A stretch of DNA of 64,000 nt from Spirosoma endbachense (lineage in GTDB: Bacteria; Bacteroidota; Bacteroidia; Cytophagales; Spirosomataceae), in assembly GCF_010233585.1 (NCBI RefSeq), contig NZ_CP045997.1, forward strand, positions 7,550,654 through 7,614,653, in the 5' to 3' direction. A program made the position numbers and the translations under genes. Within the stretch, counting starts at the first letter, position 1, and the number at the start of each line of letters is the position of its first letter. The notes under the pieces are model-generated. The model was not told the origin of the DNA. It did not search any database and was given only the letters and a program-made list of their open reading frames with translations. Shown here one piece after another: positions 18,039 to 27,570 of this stretch.

Positions 18039-18734
18039 CTATAACGATCTGACTTTGATATTTTTCAGCCAGACCTTTTGCCCGTGGTGCTGAATCATGA
18101 TAAGACCGTTAGTCGATTTGGCAAATTTGGGATTGTTCTTGAATTTACTCTTGCTGATCAAGTCGATCAGTTCGGGCGATCCAATCTGATAATCAACTAC
18201 TTTGATGCCGTTCAGCCAATGCTCTACGTGATTGTTGTTGACAATTAATCGAGCCTGATTGTATTCGCCTACGGGTTTCAACTGTTTGTGAGTAGGTTCG
18301 ATCAGGTCATAAAGCGACCCCGCCGACCGTATTGCGGCTTTATCGTTAAAGTTGATATCGTCCAGTATCTGCATTTCGAAATTATCCAGCCAATTTGAGC
18401 TATTGCCATTGCCAACCTGCTTATCGGCTTCTTCATTCATGTAATAAAATATACCGCTATTACCTGCTACCGATACTTTCCAGTCGAGGGTAAGTTCAAA
18501 ATTTTTGTAGGGTTGCTTCGTCACCAGATCTATGTTAGGCACACCTGTCTGAGCCACCAGGGCTCCGTCTTCAATTTTCCAGGATTCGGCCGGAAACGAG
18601 CCCATCTTGTAACCTCTTAATGGTTCAACCGATTTGCCATCAAACAAATAAGTCCATTGTCCTTTTTGCTGAGCGCGAACCAGGGTGCTGAATGAAATAA
18701 ATAGGGTAATCAGATAAAGAGGAAACGGCTTCAT
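18039..18734 (-). CDS. DUF1080 (3-keto-disaccharide hydrolase-like) secreted protein
   Basis: From the ATG at 18734 the product is 231 residues with a clean signal peptide (MKPFPLYLITLFISFSTLVRAQ). The body is the DUF1080 concanavalin-like fold, with FDGKSVEPLRGYK, YKNFELTLDWKVSVAGNSGI and the closing VWLKNIKVRSL. Family members bind or hydrolyse oxidised sugars outside the cytoplasm. The frame extends 19 codons further upstream, but that extension is not signal-like. The PD40 gene follows 266 bases downstream on the same strand; the two may be separately transcribed. Confidence 0.88.
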   Translation of the reverse strand: MKPFPLYLITLFISFSTLVRAQQKGQWTYLFDGKSVEPLRGYKMGSFPAESWKIEDGALVAQTGVPNIDLVTKQPYKNFELTLDWKVSVAGNSGIFYYMNEEADKQVGNGNSSNWLDNFEMQILDDINFNDKAAIRSAGSLYDLIEPTHKQLKPVGEYNQARLIVNNNHVEHWLNGIKVVDYQIGSPELIDLISKSKFKNNPKFAKSTNGLIMIQHHGQKVWLKNIKVRSL

Positions 18735-19497
18735 GAAAAATAAATTAGTAAGGGTATAGTGAATGCGAAAAGAACATAATGAATGGGGCAACGGCTTTTT
18801 TATTGCTTCCGGTACATCATGCTGATTGTAATTTTGAGGACATGTTTTGCGAGTTCTTTCCTGGTGAAAACGTATCCATTACCGACAAATTTGCTTGATA
18901 CAGTCTGTATATCAGACGCATAACGCGTAAGCTTAAATACCTGTCCAGTAGTTGTAGCGACCATGTCGGAATGGACTTCATGTTGGCGCGGGTTGTATTC
19001 CAGTATTTTCGGGGCTATCTGAAGTGGGTTATAGTCTGCTGAGTTTTAGAAGAGAAGCGATTGGCCGATGGCACCAGAGCGAGATCCGCCGGAACGATTT
19101 AACCTGAACAGGTAGCTACACTCACATTCCCGGCTACTTCAACTTAGCCATTTTCAATCTGTTTGGCCGATGCTGCAGCTACCCAAGCTCACTAAAGATA
19201 TACGGGTAGCTGCCGGTAACTTACCTAGATGTTTTTAGTTGTTGATGAAGTAATGAGTTTGAAAGGACATTTCTGACTTTGGGCTTTGATCGGATTCTAC
19301 TAAAATCGCTGTCAAAGAGTATCGTTGATTGCCAGACATCTGCTTGAGATGAACAGCAAACAACTTCTCAGATTTGCTTACAATACTCAGGTCGCAAATG
19401 AACGGTTAAATCTAAATTTGATCAATAAGTCCACAAATTGTTAGTTACTCCTAAATAAGTTAGTTGGCTGGATGGGGAAAGGAGCCTCTATGGGTAG
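18735..19497. other. Long intergenic region, no gene seen
   Basis: About 760 bases without a coding frame I can support. It leads into the perfect palindrome at 19498. A 93-residue plus-strand frame (19472-19753) runs through the palindrome and is not accepted as a gene. Confidence 0.5.
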
Positions 19498-19576
19498 GTA
19501 TAGGTCTTCTTTTGGAGGTGATCCGTGCCACGGTTCTAAACCGTGGCACGGATCACCTCCAAAAGAAGACCTATAC
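19498..19576. repeat. Palindromic element A, perfect 38-bp inverted repeat
   Basis: Arms 19498-19535 and 19539-19576 are perfectly complementary around the 3-base loop CTA. The inner part is the family core CCGTGCCACGGTT / AACCGTGGCACGG. The outer 25 bases (GTATAGGTCTTC and onwards) occur in no other copy in this window. No T-tract follows, so it is not a simple terminator. Confidence 0.9.
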
Positions 19577-19739
19577 GGAACCTTAAACACAAGCGATAAA
19601 ATTGCCAGTTATGAAAGTAAGCAAATCGGTAGCTTTGGTAGCTATAGAGAATATAAAACGTTAATTTGTTTATTACCAGGAGATTATACCTTTGTATTGC
19701 TGTGGTCCATAAATTTGCCTGTTTACCTATCTATTCATT

Positions 19740-19937
19740 ATGTCCGAGTATAGTAAACCCATCGAATCGCAAACCTTTGAGCAGTGGCTCGACGACGTAA
19801 TTGATGAATTGACTCAACTGGGTTATTCTGATCCGCTCAGTCCCTCTGATCGCGATTGGCTGTATACTGTTTGGGATAATTACGATCTGTCTTCAGCCGA
19901 AGCAGCCTTATCCTTCATTAACGAAACTCCGGCCTGA
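19740..19937 (+). CDS. Small acidic hypothetical protein
   Basis: The 65-residue product is acidic and tryptophan-containing (FEQWLDDVIDELTQLG, DRDWLYTVWDNYDLSSAEAA) and looks mostly helical. No family is recognised. It starts with ATG, ends 7 bases before the next small gene and may be co-transcribed with it. Residue composition and codon use look like a real protein. Possible roles such as a small regulator or immunity-type protein cannot be distinguished. Confidence 0.5.
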   Translation: MSEYSKPIESQTFEQWLDDVIDELTQLGYSDPLSPSDRDWLYTVWDNYDLSSAEAALSFINETPA

Positions 19938-19944
19938 CATTTCT

Positions 19945-20181
19945 ATGCGGCTCACCTGGACATTTTACCCCAAAAGTCAGCCAAGTGTAACCCTCTCGGT
20001 GGTCTATTTACCTCAACTCGACACGGTTAAAACACCCGGCTATCTGGAAATTGACAGCAACACCGCTTATGTAAGCTGGGATAGCTTCCGAATCTTTAAT
20101 AATGGCAGTCAGACCGAGAAACGATCCCTTTTTGGATCGCTAACACGCGTTGGTCACTTTAATCCACTAGATCCTTTATAA
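19945..20181 (+). CDS. Small hypothetical protein
   Basis: The 78-residue product is beta-prone and basic, with VTLSVVYLPQLDTVKTPGYL and TAYVSWDSFRIFNNGS. No family is recognised. It begins 7 bases after the acidic small gene, so the pair, one acidic and one basic, may form an operon. Both lie between two palindromic elements. Confidence 0.45.
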   Translation: MRLTWTFYPKSQPSVTLSVVYLPQLDTVKTPGYLEIDSNTAYVSWDSFRIFNNGSQTEKRSLFGSLTRVGHFNPLDPL

Positions 20182-20363
20182 AACCAATACTAAAGGCATC
20201 ATTAGCACCCTTTATTTAGGCAGTACGCTTGAGTGAAACCATTGACTGCGGGAGGTCCATCCGTTTACAACAGCCGGGTAAGAAATCTGGTGTATAAATG
20301 GGTAGACCCATTGTCTGATTGGTCAGTGGAACCAACTTGATTCGTCGGATTTTACAGGTTTAG

Positions 20364-20417
20364 GCCAGGCGTGCCACGGTTGCTGATGCTGCTCCTGATA
20401 ACCGTGGCACGCCTGGC
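20364..20417. repeat. Palindromic element B, 18-bp inverted repeat
   Basis: GCCAGGCGTGCCACGGTT (20364-20381) and AACCGTGGCACGCCTGGC (20400-20417) are perfectly complementary around an 18-base spacer. CAGGT at 20355 and ACCTG at 20426 extend the symmetry outwards with a gap. The element lies 160 bases upstream of the transporter/HEAT/cNMP gene. Confidence 0.88.
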
Positions 20418-20576
20418 AGCGAAAGACCTGAGGTAATAGGCCAACGAATCGGTTGCACTTCTAACTCTTTGGCGGCCAAATACATTGGACGGAATCGCGT
20501 CTGTTGTTCAATTCTTTTGACCAGATACCGGCAACTTTGTGTTATTTTACAGTCCATTCGCTGATTTTACGGCAGA

Positions 20577-23500
20577 ATGGTAAACATTGAGCTACTTTCG
20601 TTTCTTCGCATAATGACATCTGCTCAGGTCTGGTATCGGTTCATTGGTGTTCGCTCAACGGAAGCGGCAACGGTCTGGCTCTTTTTTCTGCATAATTTCT
20701 TTTTAGGCATTGGCACCATCTTAGTGTATGTGGCGGCCAATGTGATTCTGCTCGAAAATCATCCTCAAACCAGCTTGCCGATTGCATATGTAAGCGCTGC
20801 TCTGGCCATGATGGCTGTCGGCCGGATTTATACGTACTTCGAGCATCACCTGTTATTAAAACGACTCGCTTTCCGGGTGCTGCTGGCTGTTTCTGTCCTG
20901 ACTTTTATTCTGGGATTGTTTGTGCTTTTTGGCCATTCAGTAGCATCGGCCGTGGCAATTATGGTTGGTTACCGGATGATTTATCTATTGACCAATCTGG
21001 AGTTCTGGGGTGTTTCGGCGGTTGTGTTCGATGTGCGCCAGGGTAAGCGTTTGTTCAGTATTATTAGTTCGGGAGACATGCCCGCCAAAGCACTTGGCGC
21101 TCTGTTGTCGGTTGTGGTACACGCCCATGCCGATCTGGTTTTATTACTGCTTACCGCATTTGTGGCCTTTGGCGCGGCTATGTATGTACTCAGACTCACG
21201 ATTAAGTCGCATGTCGTTGATGTATCACCAGTTCAAACCCGAATCCATCGACGCCCGACGCCACCACTCATCAGCCAGTTGTTTGGCGGGAGCGAACTTG
21301 TCTTTTCAATGTGCCTGAGTCTGGCAGCGATTGCCTGCGTGGTAACGAGTGTCGAGTATTTTTTCTTTGTCAACGTTAAACAAAAATTTCACCACCAGGT
21401 CGATCTGATGCAGTTTATCGGCTTCGTACTTATCCTGACATACTTATCGGCCTTAGCGTTTAAGTTGGTGCTGTCCTGGAAAACGTTCGAGCGGATTGGC
21501 ATTCGCTGGTCGCTGGCGATGCTGCCCATTGTCGCCTTATTTGGCATAGCGCTGTTTGGCATTCTACTGGAATCGAATGTAAGCGAAACGGGCCTGCTGG
21601 TCTATTTTTGTGGCTTGTATTTGCTCCTGGAGGTGCTTCGCCGGGCGGTGTTCGATCCGATTTTTCTGGTTCTGTTTCAACCCCTTACACCACATACCCG
21701 GCTAAAAGGGCATACGTTGGTTAAAGGCTTTTACGAGCCGCTCGGAATGGCATTGGCTGGCGTATTGTTGTTTAGCGTGCATTACTTTCCGCAGCTTCCG
21801 TACTGGATTCCTTTTGTATGGATGGCGCTGTTTATGGGGCTTGCTCTGTTTTTTTTGAATCGGACGTATCGCCACTATCTCGATACCCTAAAAAATGCAT
21901 TGGAGCGTCGTTTTCTGGGTAGCGATGATCTGCTCATGCCCGTAGCCGCTCGCAAAGCCATTATCAGCAATCTGCAAAGTGCAGATTCTACCGATGTGCT
22001 GAATGCCATTGACTGGCTACAACACCATGAACCGGCTACTTTAGTAGCGCAGTCGGCAACGTTACTGCAACATCCCGACGGTTCGATACGGGTCAGGACA
22101 CTAAGCTCGCTACAGGTTCAAACGGACCCTACTTTGTTATTCGCTGTTGCGACGACAGATACCGAACCACTTCTGCGCCAATCGGCTGCCCACTGGCTGG
22201 CGCAACATCCCGATGCAGGCAGTCAGCGCCTGACAGACCTCTGGCAACAAACTGATCTGCCAATTAGAATAGGAGCCATTCAGGGCCGATTGAAAGCCAA
22301 ACCCGATGATCAGACTGCTCGTCAGCATCTATCAGAGCTGCTCAAATCCGATGATATAACGCACCGCAAAGCAGTGCTGACACTCCATGCGTTTTTTACG
22401 CAAAGTGAACAACACCTCATGGTCGACGAGGCATTGACTAGTCAGGACGTAACGCTGCAACAGGCTGGTATACAGGTAGCAGGTAGTTTGATTGGAAGTC
22501 GATTGACGCCTACGGTTATTGGCTTACTGACGAAGCCCCTGCTTTGGCGGGCGGCTATGGAGAGCCTGATCAGTGGGGGAGATGCCGTTGTTCCCTATCT
22601 GCGGATGGCAGTGCAGCCGCAGGCGAACCGGTTACTGATTCAACGTATAGCCCGCGTATGCGGCCACATTGATGCGCCCGAAAGCCGGGAGCTATTGGCT
22701 GAATTGGCCGAATTGCCCAATTTGTTCTGGCGGGCGGCTGCGCTAAAGGCCCTGCGAAATTTTGATCCACTGACGGATGATTCGTCCAGATTTCAGGCAA
22801 TTCTGGATGAGGAATGGCAATTGGCGCAACGCTTATTTAGAAGCCTCGCCGGTGAACCGAACGTTTATCTGGCTACGTGTCTTGAGTATGAATTAACGCT
22901 TCTGCAACAACGCGTTTTTGGTTTGCTGATGCAACTTTACGATCCGCAGCCAATTGCCGATGCTCAGCGGGGTGTTGCCAACGCTACCCGCGATCGCAAA
23001 GCCAATGCACTCGAAATGCTTGACAATCTGATTCCTCAACCGGTCTACCGCAGTTTGCAGACGCTGGTCGACGATCTGCCCGTTGACGAAAAACTACGAT
23101 TGTTAGCTAAACTACTGGCACCGGTTCCCGATTCAGAACCGATAGAGGTTTATATTATACGGCAGGGTGAAGCCTATTTTTCTGATTGGACGATCAGTGT
23201 GGCCCTACATCAGATCAAGGCCAGTGAAGGCGTACTGACCTACATCTACCCGCATCTGAACTCATCTAATTTACTGATCCATGAAAGTGCACTCAGTGCA
23301 CTTCAACAACTAGCCGCTAATGAAGCCGATAGCCAGAAAAAGCTGGTTGCTTCGCTGAATGGACACGACTATATGAGCATAAAACATTCTCAAACCGCCC
23401 AGATTTCGGCAGTGGATCGCGTAATTGCGCTTAAACGAACAGCGCTCTTTGCCGACACCCCCGAAAATGTACTAAGCAGCGTAGCGCAGATCATGAACGA

Positions 23501-23840
23501 GGTAACGTTTCATGAGGGACAGGAGATTTTTGCCAAAGGGGAGACGGGTACCAGTCTGTTCATTATTTATGATGGTGAAGTCGGAATTTTTGATGGGTCC
23601 GAACAGTTGGCAAAATTCACGAAGGGTGGCTTTTTCGGCGAACTGGCGCTGTTAGATGCTGAGCCTCGTTCGGCAACGGCCATAGCCCATTCGCACACCC
23701 TGACTTTCCGGATCGACCACGACGATTTCTATGACCTGATGGAAGAGCGGGGCGAAGTCCTGCAAAACATCATCAGGGCGTTGTGCCAGCGATTACGCCG
23801 ACAGAATGAACTCCTTCGGGATTTATCCGCGTCGGCATAA
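20577..23840 (+). CDS. Nucleotide-transporter-like / HEAT repeat / cyclic-nucleotide-binding fusion
   Basis: The 1087-residue protein has three parts. Residues ~20-435 hold about twelve hydrophobic helices in a layout like the ADP/ATP translocase (Npt/TLC) or MFS families. Residues ~440-850 are alpha-helical HEAT-like repeats. Residues ~945-1075 form a cyclic-nucleotide-binding domain with FFGELALLDAEPRSATA (from about 1019), whose R-S-A-T phosphate-binding cassette is intact and typical of cAMP binders. It therefore looks like a membrane protein gated or tethered by a cyclic nucleotide. A receiver-adenylate cyclase gene lies in the convergent operon next door. The transported substrate is unknown. 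An ATG at 20610 is an alternative start. Confidence 0.85.
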   Translation: MVNIELLSFLRIMTSAQVWYRFIGVRSTEAATVWLFFLHNFFLGIGTILVYVAANVILLENHPQTSLPIAYVSAALAMMAVGRIYTYFEHHLLLKRLAFRVLLAVSVLTFILGLFVLFGHSVASAVAIMVGYRMIYLLTNLEFWGVSAVVFDVRQGKRLFSIISSGDMPAKALGALLSVVVHAHADLVLLLLTAFVAFGAAMYVLRLTIKSHVVDVSPVQTRIHRRPTPPLISQLFGGSELVFSMCLSLAAIACVVTSVEYFFFVNVKQKFHHQVDLMQFIGFVLILTYLSALAFKLVLSWKTFERIGIRWSLAMLPIVALFGIALFGILLESNVSETGLLVYFCGLYLLLEVLRRAVFDPIFLVLFQPLTPHTRLKGHTLVKGFYEPLGMALAGVLLFSVHYFPQLPYWIPFVWMALFMGLALFFLNRTYRHYLDTLKNALERRFLGSDDLLMPVAARKAIISNLQSADSTDVLNAIDWLQHHEPATLVAQSATLLQHPDGSIRVRTLSSLQVQTDPTLLFAVATTDTEPLLRQSAAHWLAQHPDAGSQRLTDLWQQTDLPIRIGAIQGRLKAKPDDQTARQHLSELLKSDDITHRKAVLTLHAFFTQSEQHLMVDEALTSQDVTLQQAGIQVAGSLIGSRLTPTVIGLLTKPLLWRAAMESLISGGDAVVPYLRMAVQPQANRLLIQRIARVCGHIDAPESRELLAELAELPNLFWRAAALKALRNFDPLTDDSSRFQAILDEEWQLAQRLFRSLAGEPNVYLATCLEYELTLLQQRVFGLLMQLYDPQPIADAQRGVANATRDRKANALEMLDNLIPQPVYRSLQTLVDDLPVDEKLRLLAKLLAPVPDSEPIEVYIIRQGEAYFSDWTISVALHQIKASEGVLTYIYPHLNSSNLLIHESALSALQQLAANEADSQKKLVASLNGHDYMSIKHSQTAQISAVDRVIALKRTALFADTPENVLSSVAQIMNEVTFHEGQEIFAKGETGTSLFIIYDGEVGIFDGSEQLAKFTKGGFFGELALLDAEPRSATAIAHSHTLTFRIDHDDFYDLMEERGEVLQNIIRALCQRLRRQNELLRDLSASA

Positions 23841-23864
23841 TCGCCACACCTGCGACAAGTTCAC

Positions 23865-24467
23865 TTAATTGGCCAGGTTCGCTTCTGTTTCGACAATCGC
23901 TCGCAATTTATCGAGCCATTGCTGCTTGGTAGTCTGACGCCAGGCAATAGCAGTCGTTGTCCAATAGTGGTGTTTTTCCAGAAACTGAACCTGTATGCGG
24001 TTCCAGACCGGCTTGCTGACCACCAGATTCCGGGCCTGGAGTTCCTGAAAAAGCGAATCCGCAATGGGCTCGAAGTCGTCGCGACCAAGATAATCGAGAT
24101 CGGCATCGCATATAATTCGCTCTAGGTGGGTGAGAGGTGTTTGTGGAATTCGGGTGGCCATTATCATTCCATAAATAATCTCGATCTGCTGGGGCAGGTA
24201 ATTATAACGCGGCAGAACCTCCCTGGCAATCAGGCCTCCTTTTTCTTCATGACCCTGATAAGTAGTTAGAAAACCGGCATCGTGAAAACAGGCCGCTGTA
24301 TGCAGCAACTCGACGGACTCTTCGTCATCAATTCCTTCTGCTTCGGCCAGGCGACGGGCCGCCTGAACTACGTCCAGTGTGTGATGAACACCATGATAAT
24401 AGAGTGTTGGCGACAGGTTTGTCTTCAACTGATGCAGGATGTAGTGTTCGGCAGCCTGGTAGTTCAT
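23865..24467 (-). CDS. HD-domain metal-dependent phosphohydrolase
   Basis: The 200-residue protein keeps the full HD set: H in YHGVHHTLDVVQAA, HD in LLHTAACFHDAGF and D in ICDADLDYLG. This points to an active metal-dependent phosphohydrolase, possibly acting on a nucleotide. It is the last gene of the kinase, receiver, receiver-cyclase series, 81 bases after the cyclase stop, so hydrolysis of a nucleotide signal or related compound is a reasonable inference. The substrate is not shown by the sequence. It converges on the cNMP-binding transporter gene with a 24-base gap. Confidence 0.85.
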   Translation of the reverse strand: MNYQAAEHYILHQLKTNLSPTLYYHGVHHTLDVVQAARRLAEAEGIDDEESVELLHTAACFHDAGFLTTYQGHEEKGGLIAREVLPRYNYLPQQIEIIYGMIMATRIPQTPLTHLERIICDADLDYLGRDDFEPIADSLFQELQARNLVVSKPVWNRIQVQFLEKHHYWTTTAIAWRQTTKQQWLDKLRAIVETEANLAN

Positions 24468-24548
24468 AGAATAGCCGTTTTCCTGAATGATCGATACCGT
24501 AGTTGGTCACAAAGCTAGGGTTAACTTCATACAAAGTGTAACCTTTAA

Positions 24549-25595
24549 CTAAGCCAGTACTTCGTAGATAGTAACGGGGTTGGCTTTGTTTTTCAGGTTT
24601 ACTTCGCCAACTCGTTCGCACTGAAACGATTCCTTAATAAGCTGATAGGTAGACTCGTTGATTAAAATCTGATTGGGTTTGGCAACTGACTGAAGCCGCT
24701 GTGCCAGATTGACCGTGTCGCCGATAACCGTATAATCCAGCCGCCGGAGCGATGCCGAACCAATATTGCCAGAAACCATCTCTCCCGTGTTAATACCCGT
24801 AGAAACACTAGGCTGAAATTGAATTCCTTCAGATAGCTGAGCCTGATTGGTCTGGATCTGTTGCCGCACAGCCAGAGCCGCATCAATGGCACGGTCGAGG
24901 TGGTGAGTTCCCCGGAAAACAGCCATTACGGCATCACCCATAAACTTGTCGACGTAGCCGCCCTGAGCGATGACTCCTTTCACGATCTGGTCGAAATACG
25001 TATTCAGTAAGTTAACTACCTGATCGGGAGGTAGCTTTTCGGAGATTGCAGTGAAACCACAGATATCAAAAAAAACGACCGTGGCCTCAACGATTTCGCT
25101 CACTAATAAGCTATTTTCGAACTCGGGCCGGGCCATAAAGTTGATCACCGTTTCGTCTACGTACATTTTCAGGATATTGTTTTCCTGAATGGCACGAAGC
25201 GTTTCGCGTACCTGCGCGACATAGGTTATCGTTTTTTCGATCGTTATTTCCAGATCGGAAAAATCAACCGGTTTCATGACAAAATCGAATGCCCCCCGGT
25301 TCATGGCAGTGCGGATGTTATTCATATCACCGTAGGCCGATACCACAACTGCCTTCAAAATCGCATTCAGTGCCGGAAGTTTTGTCAGCAGCGTAAGCCC
25401 ATCCATAATAGGCATGTTAAGATCGCTCAAAACGATCTCTACATCAGGGTGTTCTGCTATTTTAGTTAGGGCTTCCTGACCATTGCTGGCGAAGATAAAT
25501 TCATACGCATTCTCACGAATTTTACGTCTGAACTTCTGTTTGATCAGCAATTCGAGGTCAGTCTCGTCATCGACCACCAATATTTTTGTACTCAT
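24549..25595 (-). CDS. Response regulator with class III adenylate cyclase output
   Basis: Residues 1-125 are a receiver domain with DDETD near the start, phospho-acceptor D in VLSDLNMPIMDG and K in FVMKPVD. Residues ~165-345 are a class III nucleotide cyclase: metal-binding D in FFDICGFT and in KFMGDAVMAVF, the adenine-specifying K (DKF) and D (LDYTVIGD), and the transition-state N and R in NLAQRLQ. All catalytic positions seem present, so cAMP synthesis under phosphorylation control is predicted. The ATG overlaps the stop of the preceding receiver gene by four bases (ATGA), a sign of translational coupling. Confidence 0.94.
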   Translation of the reverse strand: MSTKILVVDDETDLELLIKQKFRRKIRENAYEFIFASNGQEALTKIAEHPDVEIVLSDLNMPIMDGLTLLTKLPALNAILKAVVVSAYGDMNNIRTAMNRGAFDFVMKPVDFSDLEITIEKTITYVAQVRETLRAIQENNILKMYVDETVINFMARPEFENSLLVSEIVEATVVFFDICGFTAISEKLPPDQVVNLLNTYFDQIVKGVIAQGGYVDKFMGDAVMAVFRGTHHLDRAIDAALAVRQQIQTNQAQLSEGIQFQPSVSTGINTGEMVSGNIGSASLRRLDYTVIGDTVNLAQRLQSVAKPNQILINESTYQLIKESFQCERVGEVNLKNKANPVTIYEVLA

Positions 25596-25972
25596 AACGG
25601 ATTCAACTGGCTGAGTTTATTTTTCAACTCGGCAAAATCGATTGGTTTGGTTAAAAAATCATCGGCTCCATCGCGTATGGCCTGATCATGGTTCTGTTGG
25701 TCGCCGTAGGCCGTGATCATCATGACGATGGGTGATGGAACGACGGGACTCTTCCGAATTCGGCGCAACAGTTCCAGACCACTCATGCCGGGCATATTGA
25801 TATCGGACAGGATCAGGACCGCTTCGGTTCCTTTCTGTGCTAAATAAGCCAGGGCAGATTCGCCCGAGTTGGCGAATGTAAATGTCATAGTGCCGCTTCG
25901 GATTTCCCGTCTGAACCGTTGCTCAAACAGTGGCTGAATATCCGTTTCGTCATCGACCACTAATATCTTCAT
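25592..25972 (-). CDS. Single-domain response regulator
   Basis: The 126-residue protein is a bare receiver domain with DDETD at residues ~6-10, phospho-acceptor D in LILSDINMPGMSG, T in MITAYGD and K in FLTKPIDFAE. There is no output domain. It starts 18 bases after the histidine kinase gene and overlaps the receiver-cyclase gene by four bases. It may be an intermediate in a phosphorelay or a competing phosphate sink for the cyclase regulator. Confidence 0.93.
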   Translation of the reverse strand: MKILVVDDETDIQPLFEQRFRREIRSGTMTFTFANSGESALAYLAQKGTEAVLILSDINMPGMSGLELLRRIRKSPVVPSPIVMMITAYGDQQNHDQAIRDGADDFLTKPIDFAELKNKLSQLNPL

Positions 25973-25990
25973 GTAAGGCGATTTTATGAT

Positions 25991-27385
25991 CTAAGATACG
26001 CTGATTCCGTCAGATGCCGGTAGAGTAATCACAAATTCGGCAAACTCGTTTTCACTTGTGTTGACGGTAAGTGTGCCATTATGTCCCTTGGTAATGATGT
26101 CATACGAAAGGGATAACCCCAATCCAGTACCTTCTCCGGTTGGTTTAGTCGTAAAAAAAGGTTGATAGATTTTATCAAGAACCTCCTGCGGAATACCGAG
26201 CCCATTGTCTCTGACCCGAATCTCGATCTGATCAGAAAGGCGTTTCGTACTAACCTGTACCAGCGGCATATAATCGGCTGGCCCGATTTTTCGTTTTTTC
26301 TTTTCCGAAACAGAATAAAAGGCGTTGTTGAACAGATTGAGCAACACCCGGCCCATTTCTTGCCCGGCAGCCATTATCTTATCGGCTTTAGGGTCGAATT
26401 GAGTAACTAATTCGGCATTGAACTCTTTGTCCTTCGCACGTAATCCATGATAGGACAACCGCAGAAATTCATCACAGAGCGCATTGATATCGATGAGTTG
26501 ACGTTCATCGGTGCTACTCCGCGAGTGTTGGAGCATGGCCTTCACAATGGCATCGGCCCGGCGACCATGATGATTGATTTTCTGTTGACTGAGGGTCAGG
26601 TTATCGGCTAAATCGAGAATGTAATCTTTGTCTATTTCGGGTTTTGCCAATTCTTCCTTGAGCTCATCGACCAATTCGACGGATACTTCGGCAAAGTTGT
26701 TGACAAAGTTCAGCGGGTTCTGAATCTCGTGAGCTATACCGGCTGTAAGCTCGCCCAGTGACGCCATTTTTTCGGACTGAATGAGCTGATTCTGTGCGGC
26801 CTGTAAATGGACAAGCGCTTGCTGTAGTTCTTCCTTTTGGCCCATCAGTTCTGCCGTACGGGCCTGCACAAGTTGTTCAAGGTCAGCGTTCTGCGCTTCG
26901 ATCATCCGGGTACGTTCGGCTTCTGCTTCCTGCTTTAACCGATCGGCCTCTAGTGTCTTTTTCTGATTCCGGGCAATAATAACGAACGTAAATAACCAGA
27001 TACTGGCAAATATCTTCGACGAATCAATCAAATCACCGTATTGTTTGGCGAATGAGGGTACGATACTTTCCAGCAGTGTGGAAACTAAAAAGCAGAACAT
27101 AAACGGGATGACTGCCAATAATATCGTTCGGGCCGGGCGATAGGAGCGCATCAAAAATAGAGCGACAACTATTCCGCTAAACGTGATAAAAAGATACCAA
27201 TCACTTAAATGGCTATCCTTGATCGAAAACAATTGTCCGATGACAAGAAAAACAATAAAAACCAGCCAGCTTTGCTTCAGCACATTATCCCACTGGGGAA
27301 GGTAGGTGGCTGTATTCATAAATCGACGAAACCACCGCACAACCAGAAAGGCAATTACGATACTTATGACAATGCTACCATCCAT
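25991..27385 (-). CDS. Membrane sensor histidine kinase
   Basis: The 464-residue kinase has about five N-terminal membrane helices (residues 5-140) with no large periplasmic domain. A long coiled coil (145-225) follows, then the HisKA motif GELTAGIAHEIQNPLNF with the phospho-acceptor H, and a HATPase with LFNNAFYSV, VRDNGLGIP and GEGTGLGLSLSYD. It heads an operon with two receivers, an adenylate cyclase and an HD hydrolase. The membrane part resembles stand-alone 5TM sensor modules; the signal is unknown. The upstream intergenic region carries palindromic element C. Confidence 0.93.
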   Translation of the reverse strand: MDGSIVISIVIAFLVVRWFRRFMNTATYLPQWDNVLKQSWLVFIVFLVIGQLFSIKDSHLSDWYLFITFSGIVVALFLMRSYRPARTILLAVIPFMFCFLVSTLLESIVPSFAKQYGDLIDSSKIFASIWLFTFVIIARNQKKTLEADRLKQEAEAERTRMIEAQNADLEQLVQARTAELMGQKEELQQALVHLQAAQNQLIQSEKMASLGELTAGIAHEIQNPLNFVNNFAEVSVELVDELKEELAKPEIDKDYILDLADNLTLSQQKINHHGRRADAIVKAMLQHSRSSTDERQLIDINALCDEFLRLSYHGLRAKDKEFNAELVTQFDPKADKIMAAGQEMGRVLLNLFNNAFYSVSEKKKRKIGPADYMPLVQVSTKRLSDQIEIRVRDNGLGIPQEVLDKIYQPFFTTKPTGEGTGLGLSLSYDIITKGHNGTLTVNTSENEFAEFVITLPASDGISVS

Positions 27386-27570
27386 AGGGAATTGAAGTTG
27401 AGTACGATAAGGTTCTTATGGGGTTAGATTACGCAAAATAATACTATTATTAACGTGAGCTATGAATTAGCAAATAAACACCATAGACCCAGCATCCTGA
27501 AAATAAGCGTGCTTAACCTCAGCCCCATCGTTTTTACCTGCGATTTTCAAGGCTGGGTTATAAGTATACA

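Noticed and set aside
19472..19753. 93-residue plus-strand frame
   Set aside because: It runs straight through the perfect palindrome of element A and shows no protein-like features outside it.
20360..20557. 65-residue minus-strand frame
   Set aside because: It overlaps palindromic element B and its sequence is explained by the repeat.
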